Positions 43,007-51,400 of a stretch of DNA of 64,000 bases are shown here, piece after piece. The notes below the pieces were generated by a model. That model was not told the origin of the DNA. It did not search any database and was given only the letters and a program-made list of their open reading frames with translations. Origin of the DNA: Pseudomonas oryzihabitans (GTDB taxonomy: Bacteria > Pseudomonadota > Gammaproteobacteria > Pseudomonadales > Pseudomonadaceae); the NCBI RefSeq assembly GCF_006384975.1, contig NZ_CP021645.1:248001-312000 (forward strand), written 5' to 3'. The translations under genes were made by a program, and so were the position numbers. Every line of letters starts with the position of its first letter. Within the stretch, counting starts at the first letter, position 1.

Positions 43007-45238
43007 CTACTTGCGTCGCTCGATGTTTATCGAAAGTTCCGGATGCTTCTCAATAATCTCAAGGGCACGTTGTAACTCATCAAGCTCTTTGTCGGTTTTG
43101 TTCAGGAACGTTTTGTTGCTATTAACAATCGCTGGGTCGGGGCAGGCAAACTTAAATCTAGGGAAGTCCTGCTTGATGGCTTCAATTTCATTTGTAAGTG
43201 ATGCCATATTAGTGCCGTAGCCAGTGATGTAGCACCATCCCCTAGATCGAGTGACTGCCACAAAGAAAGCGTTTCTCATTCTCAGTGTAAAATCGCTCAC
43301 AACTAGTTGGGCATTTAGCACAAATACTATATTTGCCTCATTTCCTTTTGCTCGGAAAGGAGTGGTGATTGTGACAAAGCCTTTTGGCTTGAAAACATCG
43401 GCACTTTCCACATAGCCAGGAAGTACGGATTTCACTCCGGCATTAGTGAGGGCTCTTTGAATTGCCAGCATTGCGCTCTTGTTATTTCCTGAGCGGAGAT
43501 TGATTACTATTATTTCTTCTGGTGCAACGGCATGTTCGTCTATCAGACGTTTAACGCTTTGGCTTATGTACGTAAGCTGATCATCTTCGTTTTCAGCTGT
43601 GTGAGTTTGTATAAGGTTCAGCGGTTTGCGTCGGTTGTCATTTAGAATTCCTTCAAGAAGGTTTTTACTGTTTTCGTCCGGTCTTTCTATGTCAACTTGA
43701 TCGCCTTGATGAATTTCCAAGGTTCTTGGTTCGTTTACTCTGTAGCCAATGGCATTCCATTCGGCAGCGTAATAGAACATTTCGCTGGGCTGCTTAGAGT
43801 AAATGCCCATTGCGACCCCATGTGCAGTCATCAGAACAGGTCGTGGAGTTCGATAGCAGTTTGGTAGAACGAAGTCTTTGGGAATCCCGCCCTCATACGA
43901 TCCATTGAGTATCGTGTCAGGTAGGTTTGGTTTTCCGTCAGTGCCTGACCCGAACAATTCTGACGGCCCTTTAATGAAAGAGTCACGAAGAGATTGGAAT
44001 TCGTCGTATGCCCATATAATACGCTTTTGTTGGCCCTCACCCTTGGCCAACTTGTAAGCTACTTGGAAGATTTCATTTGAAAAATCCTGTGCCTCATCTA
44101 TTAGTACCAAGTCGTATTCAGGCTGTATCTTGTCTCCAACTTTTAGGAGAAGATCTCTATAGATGGATCCCAAAGCGTCGCTCGATCCTCTTACATCTTG
44201 AAATGTTAGAGGCGTGATGCCCATTTTTTGGCATAGGCTTGAGTAAAGTCCAGGTCTCTGTCTTCCACCCCATGCATGGTAGACATCTATCCTTGTATCA
44301 AAGTCGGGTGCTTTTTTCGCTTCTAAGGTATAGTACCTCGAGATTAAGCTCTGAACATGCTGGTAAAGACTTTGGGTATTAAAAAGATAAAGTATTTTAA
44401 AATCTGGAAACTTTTTGTGTGTGATGGCTGCTTTCAAGCAGAGGACAATGGTTTTTCCTGTTCCTGCTAGCCCCCGTATCCTTTGTGGGCCAGGAGGTAG
44501 CTGCATCGCTGCCCTTCTTTGTGCATCGTCCTGTTTGAAAGTCGTCTGTAATGATTTTTGGATGTAGTCATTTATGGTGGTGAGCGGCTTTTCTTCTATC
44601 GGTATATCTTTGTTTTCATATACAAAGGTTCCCTCAATTAAAGAGTATATTTTTCCTAAATCTTCCTCGGAGCAGTTGTAATCGAGAGGTATGTTGTCTA
44701 GATATGCATCGATCTCATCGAAGCTTAAATTTTCTATTGAAGTTAATTCGATATTAACCAAGTCTGATTGCTCAGCCTTGTCATTTGCACAGAAAACTAT
44801 AACGCTTCGGACTGGTACTTTAGAGCGGCGTGTTTTTCGATCATAGAGTGCTAAGTCGTTTTTAAGGCGGCTTTGTACTTCTTCTTCGTATATTTCGTTA
44901 ATTATAACTCGAGAAGTTGTTATATGTCCGGACTCTGCCCTCCAGTAATCTGCGTCTCTGCGTTCTATTACGTCGATTATCCTGTCCTCAACAACATCGA
45001 TTAGCAGTATGCCAATTTGCTGAGAAACTACTATGAAAGATGGTACGTCTTGGTCTGAGGATCTGCCAAGAGTAGTAAGTTTATAGCCTACATACCCCTT
45101 GTGGTCTTTAAGCTTGTTTTGGATGGTTCCAGCTATTTGAAAATGAAATGGCTTATTCTCAAGCGCTAATGATCCGGATAGAAATGAAAATTTGTCGTCC
45201 ATACGTGCGCCCGAGTGAATTGGTGGAAAAAAGGCCAT
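43007..45238 (-). CDS. SF1 (UvrD-like) DNA/RNA helicase with nuclease-like N-terminal domain
   Basis: 743 residues. N-terminal ~220 residues contain DVPSFIVVSQQIGILLIDVVED, which resembles the beta-hairpin core of NERD / PD-(D/E)XK nuclease domains but lacks the usual ExK (IDVV instead). The helicase has Walker A GLAGTGKT (256-263), Walker B LVLIDEAQDF (377-386), motif III IIWAYDEFQSL, motif V TTPFRAKGNEANIVFVL and motif VI FVAVTRSRGWCYI. ATG 45238 gives the full frame; an internal ATG (Met13) could be used, and neither has a clear ribosome site. Low GC shows recent acquisition. First gene of a two-gene island operon. Confidence 0.85.
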   Translation of the reverse strand: MAFFPPIHSGARMDDKFSFLSGSLALENKPFHFQIAGTIQNKLKDHKGYVGYKLTTLGRSSDQDVPSFIVVSQQIGILLIDVVEDRIIDVIERRDADYWRAESGHITTSRVIINEIYEEEVQSRLKNDLALYDRKTRRSKVPVRSVIVFCANDKAEQSDLVNIELTSIENLSFDEIDAYLDNIPLDYNCSEEDLGKIYSLIEGTFVYENKDIPIEEKPLTTINDYIQKSLQTTFKQDDAQRRAAMQLPPGPQRIRGLAGTGKTIVLCLKAAITHKKFPDFKILYLFNTQSLYQHVQSLISRYYTLEAKKAPDFDTRIDVYHAWGGRQRPGLYSSLCQKMGITPLTFQDVRGSSDALGSIYRDLLLKVGDKIQPEYDLVLIDEAQDFSNEIFQVAYKLAKGEGQQKRIIWAYDEFQSLRDSFIKGPSELFGSGTDGKPNLPDTILNGSYEGGIPKDFVLPNCYRTPRPVLMTAHGVAMGIYSKQPSEMFYYAAEWNAIGYRVNEPRTLEIHQGDQVDIERPDENSKNLLEGILNDNRRKPLNLIQTHTAENEDDQLTYISQSVKRLIDEHAVAPEEIIVINLRSGNNKSAMLAIQRALTNAGVKSVLPGYVESADVFKPKGFVTITTPFRAKGNEANIVFVLNAQLVVSDFTLRMRNAFFVAVTRSRGWCYITGYGTNMASLTNEIEAIKQDFPRFKFACPDPAIVNSNKTFLNKTDKELDELQRALEIIEKHPELSINIERRK

Positions 45239-45882
45239 GGTGACGATGAAATGGCCTACCAGCGTGCCTAGGATAGCTAGGAATACGTACTATTTTAGCT
45301 CGACTACCGGTTGCCAGATAGCAACTGACCAAAATGCTTGGGGGGGCAAGGATCCGCAGGGAAATTCCAGGCTGCCATCTGCCTTCCTAGGCTGCGACTG
45401 GCGCAGCTTAAGGGCGAATACAGGGGTACAGAAAAAGCGACACGTTTAGCCCGCAGGTGTGGCGGGGTGACAACGGCGCGCGCCTGGTGCAGAGCCCTCC
45501 GGCGCGGCCTCTGGCGGCCAAGGTGTGGGGCCGGTTGCCCCGACACTGCCGCGCCGCCACGCCGCCCGTCGTCGGCCTTTCGCTGGCCAGGGAGGGCTGA
45601 TCGGTGCGGTTGGTCGGCTGCACACCCTGTGGCCCTCTAAAGGCAGGAAGATTTAGGCGCTGCTAGTCCCTGGGGCTTCGGCGTGCTCGCGGTTCAGTAT
45701 ACAAGAGGGAGTGCAGGGCGTCTCCGTCAAAACAGGGCAGACGGTAATCGCGTCCAGCGATGAAAAGGAGAATGAAGAGGGGGAAGGGAGCCTGCTTTTG
45801 GCCTTTCCGTTACCTGGCTAGGGCAAGCATTTCCCAACGCAGGAATCAAGGCTCGGAAAGAGCGGCGCCCACACAAAACACC
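45239..45882. other. Non-coding right part of the island
   Basis: About 640 bp between the helicase start and the right repeat. The first 100 bp are AT-rich and should hold the helicase promoter. From about 45310 GC rises again. I found no convincing gene: frames on both strands are short and low-complexity. It may be remnants of an earlier integration or a non-coding RNA region. Confidence 0.5.
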
Positions 45883-45953
45883 CAGAAACGACAAGGCCCG
45901 CACTAGGCGGGCCTTGGGGTGATCCTGCTGGATCGGATTTGGTCGGAGCGACT
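45883..45953. repeat. Island direct repeat, right copy, overlapping the tRNA-Pro 3' end
   Basis: Partner of 42108-42178. It spans the tRNA terminator, the gap and the last 14 bases of tRNA-Pro (45940-45953). This is the usual layout of an attachment site used by a tRNA-targeting integrase. Confidence 0.7.
45893..45915 (-). terminator. Terminator of tRNA-Pro
   Basis: AAGGCCCGC and GCGGGCCTT form a 9-bp stem with a 5-base loop. On the minus strand it is followed by a weak TTGTCGTTT tract. A degenerate copy of the stem is in the left direct repeat. Confidence 0.75.
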
Positions 45954-46016
45954 GGATTCGAACCAGCGACCTTCTCGTCCCGAACGAGACGCGCTACCAA
46001 ACTGCGCTACGCTCCG
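45940..46016 (-). tRNA. tRNA-Pro (anticodon CGG)
   Basis: 77 bases on the minus strand. Acceptor arms CGGAGCG and CGCTCCG; D-arm GCGCAGTTTGGTAGCGC; anticodon stem TCTCG/CGAGA around loop TTCGGGA, giving anticodon CGG; T-arm CTGGTTCGAATCCAG; encoded ACCA tail. Its 3' end is duplicated at the far side of the AT-rich island. Confidence 0.95.
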
Positions 46017-46092
46017 TAATGGATGGCGCGCATTCTACCTAAAACTCATGCAAGCACAAGGGGTTAGGCGAAAAAAACGCGCCGGGCAGGAA

Positions 46093-46314
46093 TCACAGTT
46101 CCTTGATGGTACGGATCTGGTCCTTGTTGATGCGGGTCGGCTTGCCGTCGAGCTGCTTGAAGGTATAGAAGCCCGAGTCTTCGTCGTATTTCGGCGTGTC
46201 GGTGGCCTGGATCTCGCGGCCATCGTTGAGGGTGATGACGCTGGGCGTGGAGCAGCCGGCGAGCAGGGCGCTGGCAACGACCAGCAGGGCGGCGGGGAGC
46301 AGATGCTTGTTCAT
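46093..46314 (-). CDS. YgdI/YgdR-family small lipoprotein
   Basis: 73 residues. The signal peptide MNKHLLPAALLVVASALLAGCS ends in a lipobox (LAGC), so the mature protein is lipid-anchored at Cys22. The remainder, TLNDGREIQATDTPKYDEDSGFYTFKQLDGKPTRINKDQIRTI, is the YgdI/YgdR SH3-like domain. Function of the family is unknown. Expressed alone; the ATG at 46314 follows GGAGACCG. Confidence 0.9.
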   Translation of the reverse strand: MNKHLLPAALLVVASALLAGCSTPSVITLNDGREIQATDTPKYDEDSGFYTFKQLDGKPTRINKDQIRTIKEL

Positions 46315-46446
46315 GGGGCGGTCTCCTTTCTTGGCAACCAAGCGGGCTTAGGACCGCGGGTGAGGGGGTGAGTTCGTCCGGGAACCGGGCGGTCACGCAA
46401 CCATTGTGGAAAGGACCCGCCTGCGCCCAGGTGAAGGCGCGAGCCT

Positions 46447-47022
46447 TTAGACGGGTCTTTCCAGCGCCGTGGGGTCGTTGAAGTTGGCCAGGCGTGGGTC
46501 GTCCTCGGCGAAGTCGACGGCAGTGAGCCCCAGGGGCAGCAGCGCTCCGCGCGGGCTGCGTTCGCCCTGGGCCCAGGCGCTGCGCAGTGCGGGCAGCAGG
46601 TGCCGGGGCAGGGCGGTGAACAACGGCTGCCAGTAGCCGCCCTGGCGGGCCATGACCGGTCCCTGGCTCGCCTGGGCGGCCGCCAGCAGTTGCTGGGCGA
46701 GAGCCGCATCGATACGGGGCGCATCGCAGGGTAGCAGCAGGACCCAGTCATGCCGGCTCGCGGTGATTCCGGCTAGGATGCCGGCCAGGGGGCCGGGATA
46801 GTCCGGTTCCTCGTCGGCCACTACCTGGTCGGCCCATTGGGCGTAGCGCTCGGCGTTGCGGTTGCAGGAGATGACCAGATCGTCGGTGAGCGCCCGTACC
46901 GCGCGCTGCACGTGGGCGACCAAGGGCTGGCCCTGCCATTCCACCATGCCCTTGTCGCGCCCACCCATGCGTTGCCCGCGGCCGCCGGCGAGGATGAGGA
47001 TGGAGGCGGGCGGGAGCGGCAT
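46447..47022 (-). CDS. mobA: Molybdenum cofactor guanylyltransferase MobA
   Basis: 191 residues. The nucleotide-binding start ILILAGGRGQRMGGRDKGMVEWQGQPL is the MobA signature (LAGGxxxRMGGxDK), followed by DEEPDYPGPLAGILAGI and LLLPCDAPRID. It attaches GMP to molybdopterin to make the bis-MGD cofactor of DMSO-reductase-type enzymes. The ATG at 47022 is preceded by AGGTCTCC. It is convergent with the YgdI-type gene's other side and divergent from the secreted hypothetical gene; moaB and moeA are about 1 kb away. Confidence 0.93.
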   Translation of the reverse strand: MPLPPASILILAGGRGQRMGGRDKGMVEWQGQPLVAHVQRAVRALTDDLVISCNRNAERYAQWADQVVADEEPDYPGPLAGILAGITASRHDWVLLLPCDAPRIDAALAQQLLAAAQASQGPVMARQGGYWQPLFTALPRHLLPALRSAWAQGERSPRGALLPLGLTAVDFAEDDPRLANFNDPTALERPV

Positions 47023-47243
47023 GCAGGAGACCTCGGCTGGGCGCCTGGGCGCAGGCCCAGGGCGGAATCGGGTCGTCATGCTAGCCCAGTTCAGGTTGGC
47101 TTGCTGGCAGGGGAGCGGGTTGGTCCTGGGCAGGACCCTGGGCTAGACTCGGGCGCGCTCGCTTAAAATCGGCGTGCTAGACACCTTTGATCCCGCTCCA
47201 GCTGCGAGTGGGAGTCCCTGCCCAGAAAGGAGTTTGTGTCACG

Positions 47244-47735
47244 ATGAAGACGATGCTGCTGTCCATCCTCACCCTTGCGGCACTGCCCGCCTTCGCCGCA
47301 GGCGGCGGTGAGCCTCCCTCGGTCAAGGTCGAATTCGGCAAGCCGACCATCCGGCAGAAGCTCTTCTACGAAAAGATGTATGAGAAGAAGCCCTATCCCG
47401 ACGCCACCCTCTATTACTACGACAATGGCGTGTACAAGATCATCTCGCCGGGTGAGGAGCATTACGGCGTCTACGTGGTACACGGCAAGCTGACCGACGA
47501 TAAGTACGAGGTGGTTTTCATCTCCCTGCCATCCTCGGACTGGGGCAACAAGACGGCCCAGCACGTCCTCAAGTTCGACCGCAAGGCTGGCACCTTCACC
47601 CAGCAGGCGACCTGGGCGGATGATCCGAACATCGCGCCGCAATACGGCCGCTTCTCTCAGGACGCCAATACCATCGCCGATCCGCGGCCGATCAAGTGGG
47701 ACACCCACGCCGAAGGCGAGCAGCGCCAGCGCTGA
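47244..47735 (+). CDS. Hypothetical secreted protein (163 aa)
   Basis: 163 residues from the ATG giving MKTMLLSILTLAALPAFAAG, a clear signal peptide. The mature part is rich in Tyr and Lys (KLFYEKMYEKKPYPDATLYYYDNG) and predicts a small beta-rich periplasmic protein. No family was recognised. The AGAAAGGAG ribosome site precedes a short gap before the ATG. A rho-independent terminator follows directly. Confidence 0.7.
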   Translation: MKTMLLSILTLAALPAFAAGGGEPPSVKVEFGKPTIRQKLFYEKMYEKKPYPDATLYYYDNGVYKIISPGEEHYGVYVVHGKLTDDKYEVVFISLPSSDWGNKTAQHVLKFDRKAGTFTQQATWADDPNIAPQYGRFSQDANTIADPRPIKWDTHAEGEQRQR

Positions 47736-47747
47736 GCCCAGCAGCGG

Positions 47748-47778
47748 CGCCCCTTCGGTTGAAGGGGCGTCGGCTTTT
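47748..47778 (+). terminator. Rho-independent terminator
   Basis: CGCCCCTTC (47748-47756) and GAAGGGGCG (47761-47769) form a 9-bp stem with a GGTT loop, then TCGGCTTTT. It separates the secreted hypothetical gene from moaB. Confidence 0.85.
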
Positions 47779-47963
47779 CCTCTAGGCTGTACCCATGCAG
47801 ATCCCGCGGACCCTCCGGCAGAGCCACGCCGGTCAGCGCCACCGGCACGGTCGCCCTCCTGGCCGCTGCCGATCCGGGTAACGGCGCTGCCGGGAAACCC
47901 AAGGTCCTTCCGGTGGTCTTCCGCTGCACTCCTTCTTTCCTCGCACTTCGGAAACCCAAGCAG

Positions 47964-48503
47964 ATGAGCCACAAAGCCGAGGCGGTTTTCGTACCGCTGA
48001 ACATCGCCGTGCTGACGGTCAGCGACACCCGCACCTTCGAGACCGATACCTCGGGGCAGTTGTTCGTCGACCGCCTGGAGTCCGCCGGCCATTTCCTCGC
48101 CGCGCGTGTGCTGCTCAAGGACGACCTCTATAAGATCCGCGCCCAGGTCGCCCAGTGGATCGCCGACGAGCAGGTCCAGGTGGTGCTGATCACCGGCGGC
48201 ACCGGCTTCACCGGCCGCGACAGCACCCCCGAAGCCGTGGCCTGCCTGCTGGACAAGCAGGTGGATGGCTTCGGCGAGCTGTTCCGGCAGATTTCCGTGG
48301 CCGACATCGGCACCTCCACCGTGCAGTCCCGCGCCCTGGCCGGGCTCGCCAACGGCACCCTGGTCTGCTGCCTGCCCGGTTCCACCAATGCCTGCCGCAC
48401 CGCCTGGGACGGCATCCTCGGCGAGCAGCTGGATAATCGTCATCGCCCGTGCAACTTCGTGCCCCATCTCAAGCAGGCCGAGCCCTGCGGGCCGCGCGGA
48501 TGA
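47964..48503 (+). CDS. moaB: Molybdenum cofactor biosynthesis protein MoaB
   Basis: 179 residues from the ATG at 47964. VLTVSDTRTFETDTSG, VVLITGGTGFTGRDSTPEAV and CCLPGSTNACRTAWDGILGEQLDNRHRPCNF are the MoaB/Mog signature. The protein adenylates molybdopterin or stabilises related steps in cofactor maturation. Its TGA overlaps the moeA ATG (ATGA), so both are co-translated. Confidence 0.95.
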   Translation: MSHKAEAVFVPLNIAVLTVSDTRTFETDTSGQLFVDRLESAGHFLAARVLLKDDLYKIRAQVAQWIADEQVQVVLITGGTGFTGRDSTPEAVACLLDKQVDGFGELFRQISVADIGTSTVQSRALAGLANGTLVCCLPGSTNACRTAWDGILGEQLDNRHRPCNFVPHLKQAEPCGPRG

Positions 48504-49696
48504 GCCTGCTGTCCCTCGAAGAGGCGCTGGCCCGGCTGCTGGCCCTGGCCGCCGAAGACGGCCCCTTGCCCCAGGAGCGCGTCGCCCTGGAAGAGGCCGA
48601 CGGCCGCATCCTGGCCGCGCCGCTGATCGCCGACCTGGACCTGCCGCCCTGGGACAACAGTGCCATGGACGGCTACGCCCTGCGGCTGGACGACTGGCAA
48701 GGCGAGCCGCTGCGGGTCTCCCAACGCATCTTCGCCGGCCAGGCGCCTGCGCCGCTGGAGCCGGGCACCTGCGCCCGGATCTTTACCGGCGCGCCGATAC
48801 CGGCGGGTGCCGACTGCGTGGAGATGCAGGAAAACACCGAGGTACAGGACGACGGCCGGGTGCGCTTTCTCGAAACCTTGCGTCCGGCGCGCAACATCCG
48901 GCGCCGTGGCAACGAGGTGAAGGTCGGGGACGAGGTGCTGTCGGCCGGTACTGCCCTGGGGCCGGTCGAGCTGGGCGTTGCCGCCTCCCTCGGTCGCGCC
49001 CGGCTCGACGTCTATCGACGCCCCAGGGTCGCGGTACTCTCGACCGGTGACGAACTGGTCGTGCCCGGCCAGCCCTTAGGGCCGGGGCAGATCTACAACA
49101 GCAATCGGGCCCTGCTCATCAGCTGGCTGAAGCGCCTGGGCTGCGAGGTGTCGGACCAGGGCATCCTGCCGGATGACCTGGAGCATACCCGTACCCGGCT
49201 GGCGTCGCTGCAGGCCGATCTCATCCTCTCCACCGGCGGCGTTTCGGTGGGCGAAGCCGATTTTCTCGGCCAGGCGTTGCGCGAAGCGGGCGAGCTGACC
49301 CTCTGGAAGCTGGCGCTCAAGCCGGGCAAGCCGCTGACCTGCGGTCGCTTCCGCGGCATTCCGGTGATCGGCCTGCCGGGCAACCCGGCGTCGACCCTGG
49401 TGACCTTCGGCTTGCTGGCGCGGCCCTACCTGCTGCGCCGTGCCGGCAAGATCGATGTGGCGCCCTTGAGCATCGAGGTGCCGGCCGGTTTCGACTGGCC
49501 CCGTGCCGGTGCCCGCCGCGAATACCAGCGGGCGCGTCTCGAAGGGGGGCGGGCGGTCCCCCATCGTAACCAGGGCTCCAATGTGCTGCAGACGGCGGCC
49601 TGGGCCCATGGCCTGGTGGAGATTCGCGAGGATCGCACCTTCGGCGTCGGCGATCCGGTGCGCTTCATTCCGCTGGCGGAGTTGTTCAAGGCCTAG
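48500..49696 (+). CDS. moeA: Molybdopterin molybdenumtransferase MoeA
   Basis: 398 residues beginning MSLLSLEEALARLL. PPWDNSAMDGYAL, RIFTGAPIPAGADCVEMQE, VLSTGDELVVPG and LSTGGVSVGEADFL are standard MoeA blocks, and VIGLPGNPASTLVTFGLL leads to the C-terminal domain. It inserts molybdate into adenylated molybdopterin. The ATG overlapping the moaB stop was used rather than an upstream frame inside moaB. A GGCGGAAAAGT stem-loop follows the gene. Confidence 0.95.
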   Translation: MSLLSLEEALARLLALAAEDGPLPQERVALEEADGRILAAPLIADLDLPPWDNSAMDGYALRLDDWQGEPLRVSQRIFAGQAPAPLEPGTCARIFTGAPIPAGADCVEMQENTEVQDDGRVRFLETLRPARNIRRRGNEVKVGDEVLSAGTALGPVELGVAASLGRARLDVYRRPRVAVLSTGDELVVPGQPLGPGQIYNSNRALLISWLKRLGCEVSDQGILPDDLEHTRTRLASLQADLILSTGGVSVGEADFLGQALREAGELTLWKLALKPGKPLTCGRFRGIPVIGLPGNPASTLVTFGLLARPYLLRRAGKIDVAPLSIEVPAGFDWPRAGARREYQRARLEGGRAVPHRNQGSNVLQTAAWAHGLVEIREDRTFGVGDPVRFIPLAELFKA

Positions 49697-49701
49697 CGCC
49701 C

Positions 49702-49737
49702 GGCGGAAAAGTTGCCACGCGCCGACACTTTTCCGCC
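49702..49737 (+). terminator. 11-bp stem-loop after moeA
   Basis: GGCGGAAAAGT (49702-49712) and ACTTTTCCGCC (49727-49737) are perfect reverse complements. No U-tract follows, but the stem is strong and placed 6 bp after the moeA stop. Confidence 0.6.
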
Positions 49738-49873
49738 AAAGCCCAGCGAGCCAGCCGGCGGGACTGAACCGTGGCCGGCGGCCCACAGTCCTAGTCTGCA
49801 GAATCGCATGCCGGGCGCTGCCCGGCGCCTGACGTGGCATCTCGCCGCGTAAAGCCAACCTTGGACGACGATC

Positions 49874-50818
49874 ATGACGACTACAGGCACCCTGGCTGAC
49901 GCAGCCCTGGTCATCCTCAATGGCAAGGAAACCGGTAACGAAGAGGTCCGCTCCGCGATCCTCGAACGGCGCGAGGCCGGTCATCGCATCGACGTGCGGG
50001 TGACCTGGGAAGAAGAGGATGCGGCCCGTTTCGTCGAGCAGGCCACCCGGGAAGGCTATGGAACCCTGGTTGCGGCGGGTGGCGATGGCACCCTGCGCGC
50101 GGTCGCCGAAGCCATGGCCCAGAATCACTCTCAGGCGCGCCTCGGCCTGTTGCCGCTCGGCACCGCCAACGATTTCGCCCGTGCGGCTGGCGTACCGGTG
50201 GAGCCGGCCGCCGCCCTGGCCTTGCTCGATGGGCCGACCAGCGCCATCGATCTGGTCGCCGCCGACGGCCAGCTGTTCCTCAACATGGCAACCGGCGGCT
50301 TCGGCTCCCAGGTGACCGCCAACACGCCGGGTGAACTCAAGCGCCTGCTGGGCGGCGCGGCCTATCTGCTCACCGGCCTGACCCGCTTTGCCGAGGTGCA
50401 TTCGGCCAATGGCCGCTTCCGCGGTCCGGGTTTCGAATGGGAAGGCGAATTCCTCGCCCTGGGTATCGGCAATGGCCGCCAGGCCGGCGGCGGCCATGTG
50501 CTCTGTCCCACCGCCCTGGTCAACGATGGCCTGCTCGACGTCGGCATCCTGCCGGCGTCCCAGGATGTACTCGGCACCCTCGGGGAATTTCTCAGCAAGG
50601 GGTTCAGCACCGAGGAGATGTTCATTCGGGCGCGCCTGCCCTGGGTCGAGCTGGAAGCGGCTGAGGGGCTGGACATGAATCTCGACGGTGAACCGGTCAA
50701 GCGTGACCGGGTGAGATTCGAGGTGCGTCCGGGTATCCTGCAAGTCCACCTGCCGGTGGATTCGCCTCTGCTGGGCGCCACCGCCGGCACCTTGACCGAA
50801 CCGGCGGCGACATCCTGA
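49874..50818 (+). CDS. yegS: Lipid kinase YegS
   Basis: 314 residues. The diacylglycerol-kinase catalytic motif GGDGTLRAVAEAM is at ~74-86, and GLLPLGTANDFARAAGVP is the nucleotide-binding block; LDMNLDGEPVKRDRVRFEV ends the C-terminal domain. YegS phosphorylates lipids such as phosphatidylglycerol at the membrane. It is a single gene upstream of crtZ, with 22 bp between its stop and the crtZ start, so it may contribute to crtZ transcription. Confidence 0.92.
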   Translation: MTTTGTLADAALVILNGKETGNEEVRSAILERREAGHRIDVRVTWEEEDAARFVEQATREGYGTLVAAGGDGTLRAVAEAMAQNHSQARLGLLPLGTANDFARAAGVPVEPAAALALLDGPTSAIDLVAADGQLFLNMATGGFGSQVTANTPGELKRLLGGAAYLLTGLTRFAEVHSANGRFRGPGFEWEGEFLALGIGNGRQAGGGHVLCPTALVNDGLLDVGILPASQDVLGTLGEFLSKGFSTEEMFIRARLPWVELEAAEGLDMNLDGEPVKRDRVRFEVRPGILQVHLPVDSPLLGATAGTLTEPAATS

Positions 50819-50840
50819 CCGAGCGCCCGCGGAGGTAACG

Positions 50841-51359
50841 TTGGAGCTACTGATCAATGCGGGAATCGTGCTGGCGACCGTGGCGGGCATGGAGGGCTTC
50901 GCCTGGTGGTCGCACAAGTACATCATGCACGGCTGGGGCTGGGGCTGGCATGAGTCGCACCATCGGTCGCGCACGGGCTGGTTCGAGAAGAACGATCTCT
51001 ACGCCGTCGTCTTCGCTGGCCTGGCGATCCTGCTGATCGCCCTGGGCAACGCCGGCTATTGGCGCCTGGAATGGATAGGCGCGGGCATGACGCTCTATGG
51101 CTTGCTGTACTTCATCGCCCACGACGGCCTGGTGCATCAGCGCTGGCCGTTCCGCTACGTGCCCCGCAGCGGCTATCTCAAGCGGCTCTATCAGGCGCAC
51201 CGCATGCATCACGCGGTCGATGGGCGCGAGGGCTGTGTATCGTTCGGCTTTCTGCTGGCGCCTTCCACCCAGAGACTCAAGCGACAGCTGCGCGAGATTC
51301 ACGGCGGCGCCTTGGATTCCTCGCGCGAACGCAAGGCCCGTGAGCCGGTGCAGGAGTAG
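50841..51359 (+). CDS. crtZ: Beta-carotene hydroxylase CrtZ
   Basis: 172 residues. The four histidine clusters of the di-iron site are seen: HKYIMHG, HESHH, HDGLVHQR and HRMHH. FIAHDGLVHQRWPFRYVPRSGYLKRLYQAHRMHHAVDGREGCVSFGFL is the CrtZ core. It hydroxylates beta-carotene at C3/C3' to give zeaxanthin. The start is TTG (TTGGAGCTACTG), with GCGGAGGT 5-6 bp ahead, so the unusual start is well supported. crtZ is on the plus strand, opposite to and separate from crtB-crtI-crtY-crtX-fni. Confidence 0.93.
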   Translation: MELLINAGIVLATVAGMEGFAWWSHKYIMHGWGWGWHESHHRSRTGWFEKNDLYAVVFAGLAILLIALGNAGYWRLEWIGAGMTLYGLLYFIAHDGLVHQRWPFRYVPRSGYLKRLYQAHRMHHAVDGREGCVSFGFLLAPSTQRLKRQLREIHGGALDSSRERKAREPVQE

Positions 51360-51400
51360 TAGAGAGGAGGGCGCGCCTCCGTAGAGGCGCTACCGAAGGA

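Noticed and set aside
45304..45546. Possible 80-residue gene in the island tail
   Set aside because: No ribosome site, biased composition and no recognisable domain.
47779..47963. Riboswitch-like leader ahead of moaB (GATCCGGGTAACGGCGCTGCC resembles part of a TPP switch)
   Set aside because: The paired 5' CTGAGA element is missing, the gene has no link with thiamine, and I could not match the Moco motif either.
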